From: Mycolicibacterium sp. GF69
GTDB lineage: Bacteria; Actinomycetota; Actinomycetes; Mycobacteriales; Mycobacteriaceae
DNA: 64,000 bases
Reading direction: 5' to 3'
Assembly: GCF_003284965.1 (NCBI RefSeq)
Contig: NZ_QMEW01000024.1
Span: 1 to 64,000 of the forward strand
The position numbers and the translations under genes were made by a program. Below the pieces are notes generated by a model. The model did no database searches. It was not told where the DNA came from and was given only the letters and a program-made list of their open reading frames with translations. Numbering within the stretch: position 1 is the first letter of the stretch; every line of letters begins with the position of its first letter. Shown here piece after piece: positions 36,401 to 43,418 of this stretch.

Positions 36401-38356
36401 CTGGGCCACGACACCCAGTCCGAGGACTTCACCGTCGTCGGGATCGGCGATATGAGCGGTGACGTGTTCGGCAACGGCATGTTGCTGTCCAAGCACATTC
36501 GGCTGCTGGCCGCGTTCGACCATCGGCACATCTTCATCGATCCGGACCCCGACGCCGCACGCTCGTGGGAGGAACGCAAGCGCCTGTTCGACGAGCCGCG
36601 CTCGAGCTGGGAGGACTACGACGCCTCGCTGATCAGCGAGGGCGGCGGCGTCTACAGCAGGGAGCACAAGTCGATCCGGGTCAGCGAGCAGGCGCGTGCG
36701 GCGCTGGGCCTCGACGACGACGTCGAGGAGCTGACCCCGCCGAACCTGATCAAGGCGATCCTCAAAGCGCCGGCCGACCTGCTGTTCAACGGCGGCATCG
36801 GCACCTACATCAAGGCCGAGAGCGAATCCGACGTCGACGTCGGTGACCGCGCCAACGATCAGGTCCGCGTGAACGGAAACCAGTTGCGCGTCAAGGTGGT
36901 CGGCGAAGGCGGCAATCTCGGCGTGACGGCGTTGGGGCGCATCGAGTTCGACCTCATCGGCGGGCGCATCAACACCGACGCGCTGGACAACTCGGCCGGT
37001 GTCGACTGCTCGGACCACGAGGTCAACATCAAGATCCTGATTGACTCGCTGGTCACCGGCGGCAAGGTCAGCGCCGAGGAGCGCACCGACCTGTTGCTGT
37101 CGATGACCGACGAGGTCGGCCGGCTGGTACTCAAGGACAACGAAGACCAGAACGACCTGATGGGCACCAGTCGCGCCAACGCAGTCAGCCTGCTTCCGGT
37201 GCACGCCCGCATGATCAAGGCCTTCGTCGCCGACCGCGGGCTGAACCGCGAACTCGAGGCGTTGCCATCGGAGAAGGAGATCCATCGCCGCACGGACGCC
37301 GGGATCGGTTTGACCTCACCGGAACTGGCCACGCTGATGGCGCACGTCAAGCTCGAGCTCAAGGCCGACGTGCTGGCCAGCGATCTGCCCGACCAGGAGG
37401 CGTTCGCGTCGCGGTTGCCGTGGTACTTCCCCGAGAAGCTGCGCGAGCCGTTCGGCGCCGAAATCCGGGCGCACGAACTGCGCCGGGAGATGGTCACCAC
37501 GATGCTGGTCAACGACCTTGTCGACACCAGCGGGATTACCTACGCATACCGCATCAGCGAGGACGCCGGGGTGGGCCCGGTGGACGCCGTGCGCAGTTAC
37601 GCCGCGGCCAACGCGATCTTCCGGATCAGCGACGTGTGGCGCCAGATCCGGGCCGCGGGCGCCGACGGCGTGCCGGTGGCGGTTACCGATCGGATGACGT
37701 TGGCACTGCGGCGCGTGGTCGATCGGGCCGGTCGCTGGCTGCTCAGCTACCGCCCGCAACCGTTGGCGGTGGGTGCCGAAACCAACCGCTTCGCCGCCAA
37801 GGTGACTGCGTTGACGCCGCGGATGTCGGAATGGCTGCGCGGCGACGACGAGGCCATCGTGACCAAGGAAGCCGGCGATCTGAACTCCCAAGGGGTGCCG
37901 GACGACCTGGCGTACATGGTCGCGACGGGGCTGTACCAGTTCAGCCTGCTTGACGTCATCGACATCGGCGACATCGTCGACCGGGAACCGGACGAGGTCG
38001 CCGACACGTACTTCGCGTTGATGAACTACCTCAACACCGATACCCTGCTCACCGCGGTTTCGCGGCTCGAGCGGGATGACCGCTGGCATTCGTTGGCCCG
38101 GTTGGCGATTCGCGACGACATCTACGGTTCGCTGCGGGCGCTGTGCCTGGACGTGCTGGCGGTGGGCGAGCCCGAGGAGTCCGGTGAGGAGAAGATCGAG
38201 GAATGGGAGACCACGAACGGTTCGCGGGTGGACCGAGCGCGTCGCACCCTGGACGAGATCTATGAGAGCGGCCAGCACGACCTGGCGACCCTGTCGGTGG
38301 CAGCGCGCCAGATCCGCAGCATGACACGCACGAGTGGAACGGGGTCTTCGCGATGA
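33476..38356 (+). CDS. gdh: NAD-specific glutamate dehydrogenase, large (GDH-180) type
   Basis: 1626 aa, Rv2476c orthologue and normal length. The long N-terminal regulatory region has ACT-like repeats. The catalytic core holds HLRFGYVARGGLRWSDRREDFRTEI and VPVGAKGGFVVK with the catalytic Lys, and the NAD domain GIGDMSGDVFGNGMLLS. It converts glutamate to 2-oxoglutarate and ammonium. GTTCAGGAG lies 6 nt before ATG 33476. The 175 bp upstream of it carries no gene; a TAGAGT at 33457 is promoter-like but too close to the ribosome site to be convincing. Confidence 0.96.
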   Translation: MSVNPGAVGRSAGAAAGHESPALDEQIVAQLGRAYLETYRGPHADAPSADAAVTMPTTPTAHQVVSPNLIAAHHRLARFRPFGDTRVEVYRADDPAGFGPALQIVTDNTAMVMDSVTVLLHRFGVAYTAIMNPVVRAHRARAGELLGCAPVAEAGGSRDGVDEAWIHVQLSSTVDPKALAQVAQMLPSVLADARHVALDADELVSTLRGLAQRLGSDSGRFPGPDREDVAALLRWLADRHFVLLGYQRCAVRDGRSAVDPSTRLGVLRFHKDVLPPLTGNDDLLVLAQATMPSYLRYGAYPYIVVVRERDGQSVVEHRFVGLFTVAAMNANVLEIPLVSRRVHEALALARSDPSHPGQLLLDIIQTIPRSELFALSARDVLDMVKAVVDLGSRRRTLLFMRADSLAHFVSCLVYLPRDRYTTAVRLQMQDILVRELGGVSIEYTARVSESPWAVVHFSVRMPDGAGPRDIDTSSGNETRIQDLLTEAARTWGDRLIGAVKTGSIDQRTAQHYSSAFPEAYKQTVTPRDAIGDIAIIEELQDGSIKPVLADTDEDTVVLTLYLGGHSASLSDLLPMLQSMGVVVLEERPFAVARPDGLEVSIYQFKISPHKSIPRIQSGPERADAAARFADAVTAIWQGRAEIDRFNELVMRAGLTWQQVSVLRSYTKYLRQAGFPYSQSHIESVVNDNAGTARSLVDLFEALFDPTAESGQDGTPRRRDAQAAAAAVSADIDALVSLDTDRVLRAFASMIQATLRTNYFVTRQQSARQQNVLSFKLDPGLIDELPLPRPKFEIFVYSPRVEGVHLRFGYVARGGLRWSDRREDFRTEILGLVKAQAVKNAVIVPVGAKGGFVVKQPPAPTEDAGADRDAQRAEGVACYQLFIAGLLDVTDNVDKATGEVTAPPEVVRRDSDDAYLVVAADKGTATFSDIANEVAKSYGFWLGDAFASGGSVGYDHKAMGITARGAWESVKRHFRELGHDTQSEDFTVVGIGDMSGDVFGNGMLLSKHIRLLAAFDHRHIFIDPDPDAARSWEERKRLFDEPRSSWEDYDASLISEGGGVYSREHKSIRVSEQARAALGLDDDVEELTPPNLIKAILKAPADLLFNGGIGTYIKAESESDVDVGDRANDQVRVNGNQLRVKVVGEGGNLGVTALGRIEFDLIGGRINTDALDNSAGVDCSDHEVNIKILIDSLVTGGKVSAEERTDLLLSMTDEVGRLVLKDNEDQNDLMGTSRANAVSLLPVHARMIKAFVADRGLNRELEALPSEKEIHRRTDAGIGLTSPELATLMAHVKLELKADVLASDLPDQEAFASRLPWYFPEKLREPFGAEIRAHELRREMVTTMLVNDLVDTSGITYAYRISEDAGVGPVDAVRSYAAANAIFRISDVWRQIRAAGADGVPVAVTDRMTLALRRVVDRAGRWLLSYRPQPLAVGAETNRFAAKVTALTPRMSEWLRGDDEAIVTKEAGDLNSQGVPDDLAYMVATGLYQFSLLDVIDIGDIVDREPDEVADTYFALMNYLNTDTLLTAVSRLERDDRWHSLARLAIRDDIYGSLRALCLDVLAVGEPEESGEEKIEEWETTNGSRVDRARRTLDEIYESGQHDLATLSVAARQIRSMTRTSGTGSSR

Positions 38357-38766
38357 CGGGCGGCTTCGTCGCACCGGTGCACGTGCGGTGGTCGGACATC
38401 GACATGTATCAGCACATCAACCACGCCACCATGGTGACGATCCTCGAGGAGGCCCGGATACCGTTTCTGCGTGAACCGTTCGGCCCGGAGATCGAGACCA
38501 TCGGGCTGCTCATCGCGGAGGTGAACATCTCCTACAAAGCCCAACTGCGGCTGATGGATTCGCCGTTGCAGGTGACCATGTGGTCGAAGCGGGTGCGTTC
38601 GGTCGACTTCACCGTCGGCTACGAGGTGCGCTCGGTGGGCGCGCCCGCCGATTCGAAGCCCGCGGTGATCGCCGATACCCAACTCGCCGCGGTTCACATC
38701 AAAGAGCAACGGCTGCACCGGCTTTCGCTGGAGCAGCGAGAATACCTCCAGCGTTTCGTCCGATGA
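38353..38766 (+). CDS. hot-dog acyl-CoA thioesterase (Rv2475c-like)
   Basis: 137 aa single hot-dog domain of the 4-hydroxybenzoyl-CoA/YbgC-type thioesterase family. VRWSDIDMYQHINHATMVTILEEAR holds the conserved Asp and the His-x-Asn pair of the active site. The substrate is unknown. The start overlaps the gdh stop as ATGA and the stop overlaps the next gene, so all three are probably translated together. Confidence 0.9.
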   Translation: MTGGFVAPVHVRWSDIDMYQHINHATMVTILEEARIPFLREPFGPEIETIGLLIAEVNISYKAQLRLMDSPLQVTMWSKRVRSVDFTVGYEVRSVGAPADSKPAVIADTQLAAVHIKEQRLHRLSLEQREYLQRFVR

Positions 38767-39422
38767 CTCGATCAGAACGGGGTATCTGGCTGGACGAGGC
38801 GGCGCACCGCGAAGACCTCGCGACGTTCGCCGAACGGGCGTTGCGTCTCGACGACGCAGCGGTGATCCGGCTGCGTCAGCGTTCGGACGAGGTGCTGGTC
38901 GCCTGGGTGGCAACGGGATTCGATGTGCTGGCCAGTCGGGTGGTCAAGGGTGTGGTCAATCCGCCGGATCTGTCCGCGGGGGCCGACACGCTGGCAGCGG
39001 GCCTGCGGGCGATGGACGCCGGCGGCTACGTCGACCCGGGGTTCGCGCTGGATTCGGCTTGGCGGGGGGTGCTGCCACCGGAATCGGGCTTCGTCCATCT
39101 CGACGACGTCCCTGCCCGTGAAGTGCTCGACCTGGCCGAGCGCGGCGGCGCGTTGGCCAAGCAGCATTCCAGCAGCCATGGCCCGCCGGTGTCACTGCTG
39201 GATCAGGAGGTGGTGGCGGTCAGCTCCGGTGAGCACAGCGTCGGTATTCCGATGCGGTGTGTGTTCGCGCTGACGGCAATGGGTTTCCTGCCGCAAGGGG
39301 GTTCGGAGGTGAGCGCCGACGAGATCGTCAGGGTGCGCGTTTCCCCGACGTGGCTGCGTATCGACGCCCGGTTCGGTTCGGTGTACCGCCGCCGTGGCGA
39401 CCCCGCCGTCGTCCTGCGCTGA
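38763..39422 (+). CDS. conserved hypothetical protein (Rv2474c-like)
   Basis: 219 aa, no recognised domain, no signal peptide and no membrane segment. A hydrophobic stretch MRCVFALTAMGFLP near residue 165 is not long enough for a helix span. Its fixed place after gdh and the thioesterase, with a 4-bp overlap, suggests a conserved operon in mycobacteria. Its stop is 26 bp from that of the convergent aglA gene. Confidence 0.8.
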   Translation: MTRSERGIWLDEAAHREDLATFAERALRLDDAAVIRLRQRSDEVLVAWVATGFDVLASRVVKGVVNPPDLSAGADTLAAGLRAMDAGGYVDPGFALDSAWRGVLPPESGFVHLDDVPAREVLDLAERGGALAKQHSSSHGPPVSLLDQEVVAVSSGEHSVGIPMRCVFALTAMGFLPQGGSEVSADEIVRVRVSPTWLRIDARFGSVYRRRGDPAVVLR

Positions 39423-39447
39423 CTTTTCTCCCCGCGTGGCCGGCTGA

Positions 39448-41013
39448 CTACACGAGCCAGGCCGCGGTGTCGGGCGGCAGCGCACCGTCCGAAATCGCAC
39501 CGCTGGCCAACAGCAGTTGCCCCTCCGGCAGCGGTATCGGCCGGCTGCCCGCATTGAGTACGCACACCAACCCGCCACGACGGTGAAATACCAGGCTGTC
39601 GGCGGGAGCGTCGATCCATTCGACCGAAGCTCCAACGAATTCCGCACGACGCGAACGCAGTTCGATTGCCTGTCGGAAGAAGGCCAGCGTCGACGCTGGA
39701 TCGACCAACTGCTTCTCGACGGTCAGCGCAGCCCACTCCGGCGGGATCGGCAACCAGGTGTCGGCGTTGTCGGAGAAGCCGAACGGGGGAGCCTGGCCCT
39801 CCCACGGCATCGGAACCCGGCTGCCGTCGCGTCCGCGCCGCGTGTGGCCGGACCGCTCCCACACCGGATCCCGCAGCGCCTCGTCCGGTAGGTCGACGTT
39901 GGGCAGGCCGAGTTCCTCACCGTTGTAGACGAATACCGCGCCGGGCAGTGCGAGCATGACCAGTGCCATCGCCCTGGCCCGTGCCAATCCGGTGCTGCCA
40001 CCGCCGTAGCGGGTCGGCTCGCGTTCGACGTCGTGGTTGGCCAGCGTCCAGGTCGGAGCGGCGCCGACGAATTCCACCGCCGTCATGGAGTTTTGGATCG
40101 CCTCACGGATTTCGGCGGCATCGAACCGTGCGCGCAGCAGCCGAAAGTTGAAGCCCAGGTGCAGTTCGTCGGGCCGCACGTAGCGGGCGAACTGTTCATT
40201 GTCGTAGACCCAGACCTCGCCGATCGCAACGGCTTCCGGATAGTCGTCGAACACCCTCCGAATCCGGCGGTGGATCTCGTGCACGCCCTCGTTGTTGAAC
40301 CGCGGATCGTCGTCCATCTCGGCCAGCAACATCTCGCGTCGCCGAATGGCCATGTCGGGCAGTCCCGGTGGCTTCGCCATGCCGTGCGCCACGTCGATGC
40401 GGAAGCCGTCGATGCCGCGGTCGAGCCAGAACCGCAAGGTCTGCTCGAGGTCGTCGAAGACTTCCGGGTTGTCCCAGTTGAGGTCGGGCTGCTCGGCGTC
40501 GAACAGATGCAGATACCACTGGCCGGGGTTGCCGTCGGCCTCGGTCACCCGCGTCCAGGCGGGTCCGCCGAAGATCGACAGCCAGTTGTTCGGCGGCCGG
40601 TCTCCGCCGGGCCCGGTGCCGTCGCGGAAGATGTAGCGCTCGCGCTGGTCGCTGCCCGGGCTCGCCGCAAGCGCCGCCTGAAACCACGGGTGGGCGGAGC
40701 TGGTGTGGTTGGGCACCAGATCCATCGTCACCTTCATGCCCAGGGCGTGCGCGGCGTCGATGAGCCGGTCCAGCGCGGCCAGGTCACCGAACAGCGGGTC
40801 GACGTCGCGCGGGTCGGCCACGTCGTAGCCGTTGTCGGCCATCGGCGAGACCATCACCGGGTTGAGCCAGATCGCGTCGACGCCCAGCGCCTCGAGGTGG
40901 CCCAGGCGGGCGGTCACGCCGTCGAGGTCTCCGACACCGTCACCGTTGCTGTCGCTGAACGAGCGTGGATACACCTGGTAGAAGACCGCATGCGACCACC
41001 AGGGACCCGTCAT
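39448..41013 (-). CDS. aglA: GH13 alpha-glucosidase
   Basis: 521 aa, Rv2471 orthologue. The GH13 conserved regions are all present: DLVPNHTS (region I), GFRIDVAHG with the nucleophile Asp (II), IGEVWV with the acid/base Glu (III) and LANHDVER (IV). The QPDLNWDNPEV stretch is typical of oligo-1,6-glucosidase/alpha-glucosidase members. It is cytoplasmic, without a signal peptide, and likely cleaves small alpha-glucosides. Its ATG shares a base with the glbO stop (TGATG), indicating coupling. Confidence 0.93.
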   Translation of the reverse strand: MTGPWWSHAVFYQVYPRSFSDSNGDGVGDLDGVTARLGHLEALGVDAIWLNPVMVSPMADNGYDVADPRDVDPLFGDLAALDRLIDAAHALGMKVTMDLVPNHTSSAHPWFQAALAASPGSDQRERYIFRDGTGPGGDRPPNNWLSIFGGPAWTRVTEADGNPGQWYLHLFDAEQPDLNWDNPEVFDDLEQTLRFWLDRGIDGFRIDVAHGMAKPPGLPDMAIRRREMLLAEMDDDPRFNNEGVHEIHRRIRRVFDDYPEAVAIGEVWVYDNEQFARYVRPDELHLGFNFRLLRARFDAAEIREAIQNSMTAVEFVGAAPTWTLANHDVEREPTRYGGGSTGLARARAMALVMLALPGAVFVYNGEELGLPNVDLPDEALRDPVWERSGHTRRGRDGSRVPMPWEGQAPPFGFSDNADTWLPIPPEWAALTVEKQLVDPASTLAFFRQAIELRSRRAEFVGASVEWIDAPADSLVFHRRGGLVCVLNAGSRPIPLPEGQLLLASGAISDGALPPDTAAWLV

Positions 41014-41408
41014 CAGAACGGCGAGTTGACCATCGAGTCGGCGGCCATCTCCAGATAGGCCAGCAGCTCCTTGCGGTGCTCGTCGTCGAGCGTCTGCGAG
41101 TCGATGCCCGCGATTGCGGTGTGCATACAGCGCAGCCAGGCGTCACGCTCGAGGTAGCCGATCCGAAACGGCACGTGGCGCATTCGCAGCCGCGGATGCC
41201 CCCGTTGGTCGGAGTAGGTGCGCGGGCCGCCCCAGTACTGTTCGAGGAACATTCGCAGCCGCACCTCGGCGCCCTCGAAGTCCTCCTCGGGATAAAGCGG
41301 ACGCAAAATCTCATCCTCGCGGACCAACTCGTAGAACCGCGCCACGATCGCGCGGAACGTCTCGTGGCCACCGACTTCGTCGTAGAACGACCCCTGTGGC
41401 TGTGTCAC
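41013..41408 (-). CDS. glbO: truncated haemoglobin O
   Basis: 131 aa group II truncated haemoglobin, Rv2470 orthologue. Tyr B10 is in ARFYELV, the YWGGPRTYSDQRGHPRLRMRH segment covers the CD/E/F region with the proximal His, and Trp G8 is in RDAWLRCM. It binds O2 and has been linked to respiration in mycobacteria. GTG 41408 gives VTQPQGSFYDEVGG; AACAAT lies 6 nt upstream. A longer reading frame upstream lacks homology. Confidence 0.93.
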   Translation of the reverse strand: MTQPQGSFYDEVGGHETFRAIVARFYELVREDEILRPLYPEEDFEGAEVRLRMFLEQYWGGPRTYSDQRGHPRLRMRHVPFRIGYLERDAWLRCMHTAIAGIDSQTLDDEHRKELLAYLEMAADSMVNSPF

Positions 41409-41414
41409 GCCCCC

Positions 41415-41420
41415 ATTGTT
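41415..41420 (-). promoter_or_regulatory. -10-like AACAAT of glbO-aglA
   Basis: AACAAT on the minus strand, 6 nt before GTG 41408. Confidence 0.4.
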
Positions 41421-41548
41421 CACTGTTGCTGGATTGGGCTGGTCAGCCGGTCGCGCCACCCGATGTTCACCCGGATGACCTGCGAACACGTGAAGAATTG
41501 TCGTGCGATTCACAGGAATCCATGGTGAACTGTCTTCTCGGAGGACGT

Positions 41549-42214
41549 ATGGCGCATCGCAGGAAAGGCCCGTCCAGAAGGGCTGGCCAGCGGCATCAGG
41601 GTGCCGCGACCGGCCTGGCCGAGCCGGTACCGGGCGCACAAGCACGCGTCTTACGCAGCGTCGACATCCATCCGCCGAGTACCACCGAGGCCTCGATCTG
41701 GGGCCGCCGCCGCGTCCTTCTGCTGAACTCCACCTACGAACCGTTGACCGCTCTGCCCATGCGGCGGGCGGTCATCATGCTGATGTGCGGCAAAGCCGAC
41801 GTCGTGCACGACGACCCGAGCGGGCCGGTGATCCACTCCGCGACCCGGTCGATCGTGGTGCCGTCGGTGATCCGGCTGCGGTCCTACGTGCGGGTGCCGT
41901 ATCGGGCCCGCATCCCGATGACGCGCGCGGCGCTCATGCACCGGGACCGGTTCCGCTGCGCCTACTGCGGAGGCAAGGCCGACACGGTCGACCACGTGGT
42001 CCCGCGCAGCCGTGGGGGAGCCCACACCTGGGAGAACTGCGTGGCAGCCTGCTCGACATGCAACCACCGCAAGGCCGACCGGCTGCTCACCGAACTGGGA
42101 TGGGCGCTGCGCACGATGCCGCTGCCGCCGAAGGGTCAGCACTGGCGGCTGCTGTCGAGCGTGAAGGAACTCGACCCGGCATGGGTCCGATATCTAGGCG
42201 AAGGCGCGGCGTAA
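41549..42214 (+). CDS. HNH nuclease-fold protein (Rv2469c-like)
   Basis: 221 aa with a basic N-terminus (MAHRRKGPSRRAGQRHQG), a conserved middle (LLLNSTYEPLTALPMRRAVIMLMCGKADVV), and a C-terminal HNH domain: CAYCGGKADTVDHVVPRSRGGAHTWENCVAACSTCNHRKAD. The zinc ribbons, the His of the HH pair, the Asn and final His are all intact, so it could cut DNA. The target is unknown. GGAGG lies 5 nt before ATG 41549. It is conserved next to glbO in mycobacteria and does not look like an invasive element. Confidence 0.88.
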   Translation: MAHRRKGPSRRAGQRHQGAATGLAEPVPGAQARVLRSVDIHPPSTTEASIWGRRRVLLLNSTYEPLTALPMRRAVIMLMCGKADVVHDDPSGPVIHSATRSIVVPSVIRLRSYVRVPYRARIPMTRAALMHRDRFRCAYCGGKADTVDHVVPRSRGGAHTWENCVAACSTCNHRKADRLLTELGWALRTMPLPPKGQHWRLLSSVKELDPAWVRYLGEGAA

Positions 42215-42226
42215 CCGCGGCTGGTA

Positions 42227-42232
42227 TACCGT
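42227..42232 (+). promoter_or_regulatory. -10 element of ctaJ (leaderless)
   Basis: TACCGT, 7 nt before GTG 42240. Confidence 0.55.
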
Positions 42233-42239
42233 TTGCGAC

Positions 42240-42488
42240 GTGAGCACCACACTGACACACGCGCTTCTGATCCTGGTGCCGCTCGGGCTGACGGCCGTGC
42301 TTGCCCTGCTCATCTGGGGCGTCGGCAAGAACCGCAAGGGCCCGCATCCGGCGACCTACAAAATGTCCGAACAGTGGACGCATTCGCCGATCCTGTGGGC
42401 GGCCGACGAACCGGCCGACCATGGTCATTCGGCCGGCCACGGTTCGCACCCCGTGACGATTGGAGGCGGCGCAAGTGGCAAGTGGTGA
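42240..42488 (+). CDS. ctaJ: aa3-type cytochrome oxidase subunit CtaJ
   Basis: 82 aa with one N-terminal transmembrane helix (LLILVPLGLTAVLALLIWGVG) and a polar tail rich in His (HGHSAGHGSH) ending GGGASGKW. Size, topology and position match CtaJ, an actinobacterial accessory subunit seen in the bcc-aa3 respiratory supercomplex of M. smegmatis. This rests on my recall of the locus, not an alignment. GTG 42240 has TACCGT 7 nt upstream. Its 3' end overlaps the DUF5130 gene by 14 bp. Confidence 0.7.
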   Translation: MSTTLTHALLILVPLGLTAVLALLIWGVGKNRKGPHPATYKMSEQWTHSPILWAADEPADHGHSAGHGSHPVTIGGGASGKW

Positions 42489-42963
42489 CGTCGTGGTGAC
42501 TGGCGACCGGACCGCGCTCGAGCACGCGGATCTGCCGGTGGGGTGGGTCGTCACCTCCAGCGGCCGGATCTCCGGCATCACGCAGCCCGGTGAGCTGTCG
42601 CTGAACTACCCCTTCCCGACCAAGGACCTGGTCTTCCTCGACGACGCGCTCAAGTACGGCTCCCGCGCCGCCAAGGCCCGGTTCGCCGTCTACATCGGTG
42701 ACCTCGGCGCCGACACCGCGGCCACTGCCCGCGGAGTCCTCGAGCAGGTGCCGACGCCCAACAATGCGGTGCTGTTGGCGGTTTCGCCGAATCAGCGCGT
42801 GATCGAGGTCGTCTATGGCGCCGATGTCAAGGGGCGGGGCATCGAAGAGTCCGCACCGCTGGGTGTGTCGGCCGCGGCCGCGTCGTTCAAGGACGGCAAC
42901 CTGATCGACGGGCTGATCAGCGCGGTGCGGGTGATGAGCTCAGGCGTCACCCCTCGCGCCTGA
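42475..42963 (+). CDS. DUF5130 (TPM-like) protein, supercomplex-associated (Rv2468c-like)
   Basis: 162 aa, soluble, resembling TPM/DUF5130 domains: DLVFLDDALKYGSRAAKARFAVYIGDLG and VLLAVSPNQRVIEVVYGADVKGRG. The M. smegmatis homologue is, as I recall, the peripheral factor PRSAF1 found on the bcc-aa3 supercomplex. Overlap with ctaJ supports a joint respiratory role. GTG 42475 sits 7 nt after GGAGG located inside ctaJ. The last 17 bp overlap the convergent HNH-like gene. Confidence 0.75.
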   Translation: MASGDVVVTGDRTALEHADLPVGWVVTSSGRISGITQPGELSLNYPFPTKDLVFLDDALKYGSRAAKARFAVYIGDLGADTAATARGVLEQVPTPNNAVLLAVSPNQRVIEVVYGADVKGRGIEESAPLGVSAAAASFKDGNLIDGLISAVRVMSSGVTPRA

Positions 42964-43321
42964 CCCCTCTCGCCGCGAGCGCGGCGCGGATCTCGACGTA
43001 GCGCTCGAGGAACCGACGTTCGTCGAGGCGCTTGCGCCGCAGCCACCCGGTGACCTCGTCGTTGCATTTGCTGGTGTTGCACGACGCGCAGGCCGGCACG
43101 ACGTTTTCGATGGTGTAGCGGCCGCCTCTGCTGATCGCCATGACGCAGTCGCGCTGGAGGGCCCGATCCGTCGCGCCGCAGTAGGCGCAGCCCTTCCACG
43201 CATCTTTCAGGGCTTGCCACTGGGCCACCGTCAGGTCGTGGTCGACGGCGGCGAGTCGACGCTTGCGCTTGCGAGCCGCCCGGGCCCGCCGACTTCTGCT
43301 GACCGCCACGGGGCTCAGCAT
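42947..43321 (-). CDS. small HNH-like protein with altered active site
   Basis: 124 aa. After a basic N-terminus (RSRRARAARKRKRR) comes a zinc-ribbon HNH-type module: CAYCGATDRALQRDCVMAISRGG, then NVVPACASCNTSKCNDEV. The four zinc-binding Cys and the Asn are present, but the usual Asp-His at the metal site reads Asp-Cys. It may be a nuclease with altered chemistry or a non-cleaving DNA binder. The ATG at 43321 gives the compact form; the frame stays open upstream without homology. Confidence 0.7.
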   Translation of the reverse strand: MLSPVAVSRSRRARAARKRKRRLAAVDHDLTVAQWQALKDAWKGCAYCGATDRALQRDCVMAISRGGRYTIENVVPACASCNTSKCNDEVTGWLRRKRLDERRFLERYVEIRAALAARGVRREG

Positions 43322-43418
43322 GCCGCGCCACCGACCGCAAAATGCCGCAAGAGAGCGGCGTGTTGCGTACCGACACGGTCCCTCGCGCAGGAAGTGGGCA
43401 GCCTCGCGCCAACCGACG

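Noticed and set aside
41549..43321. Two HNH genes as homing endonucleases or mobile introns
   Set aside because: Neither interrupts a gene, no intron or intein boundaries are visible, and the first belongs to the conserved mycobacterial gene order.
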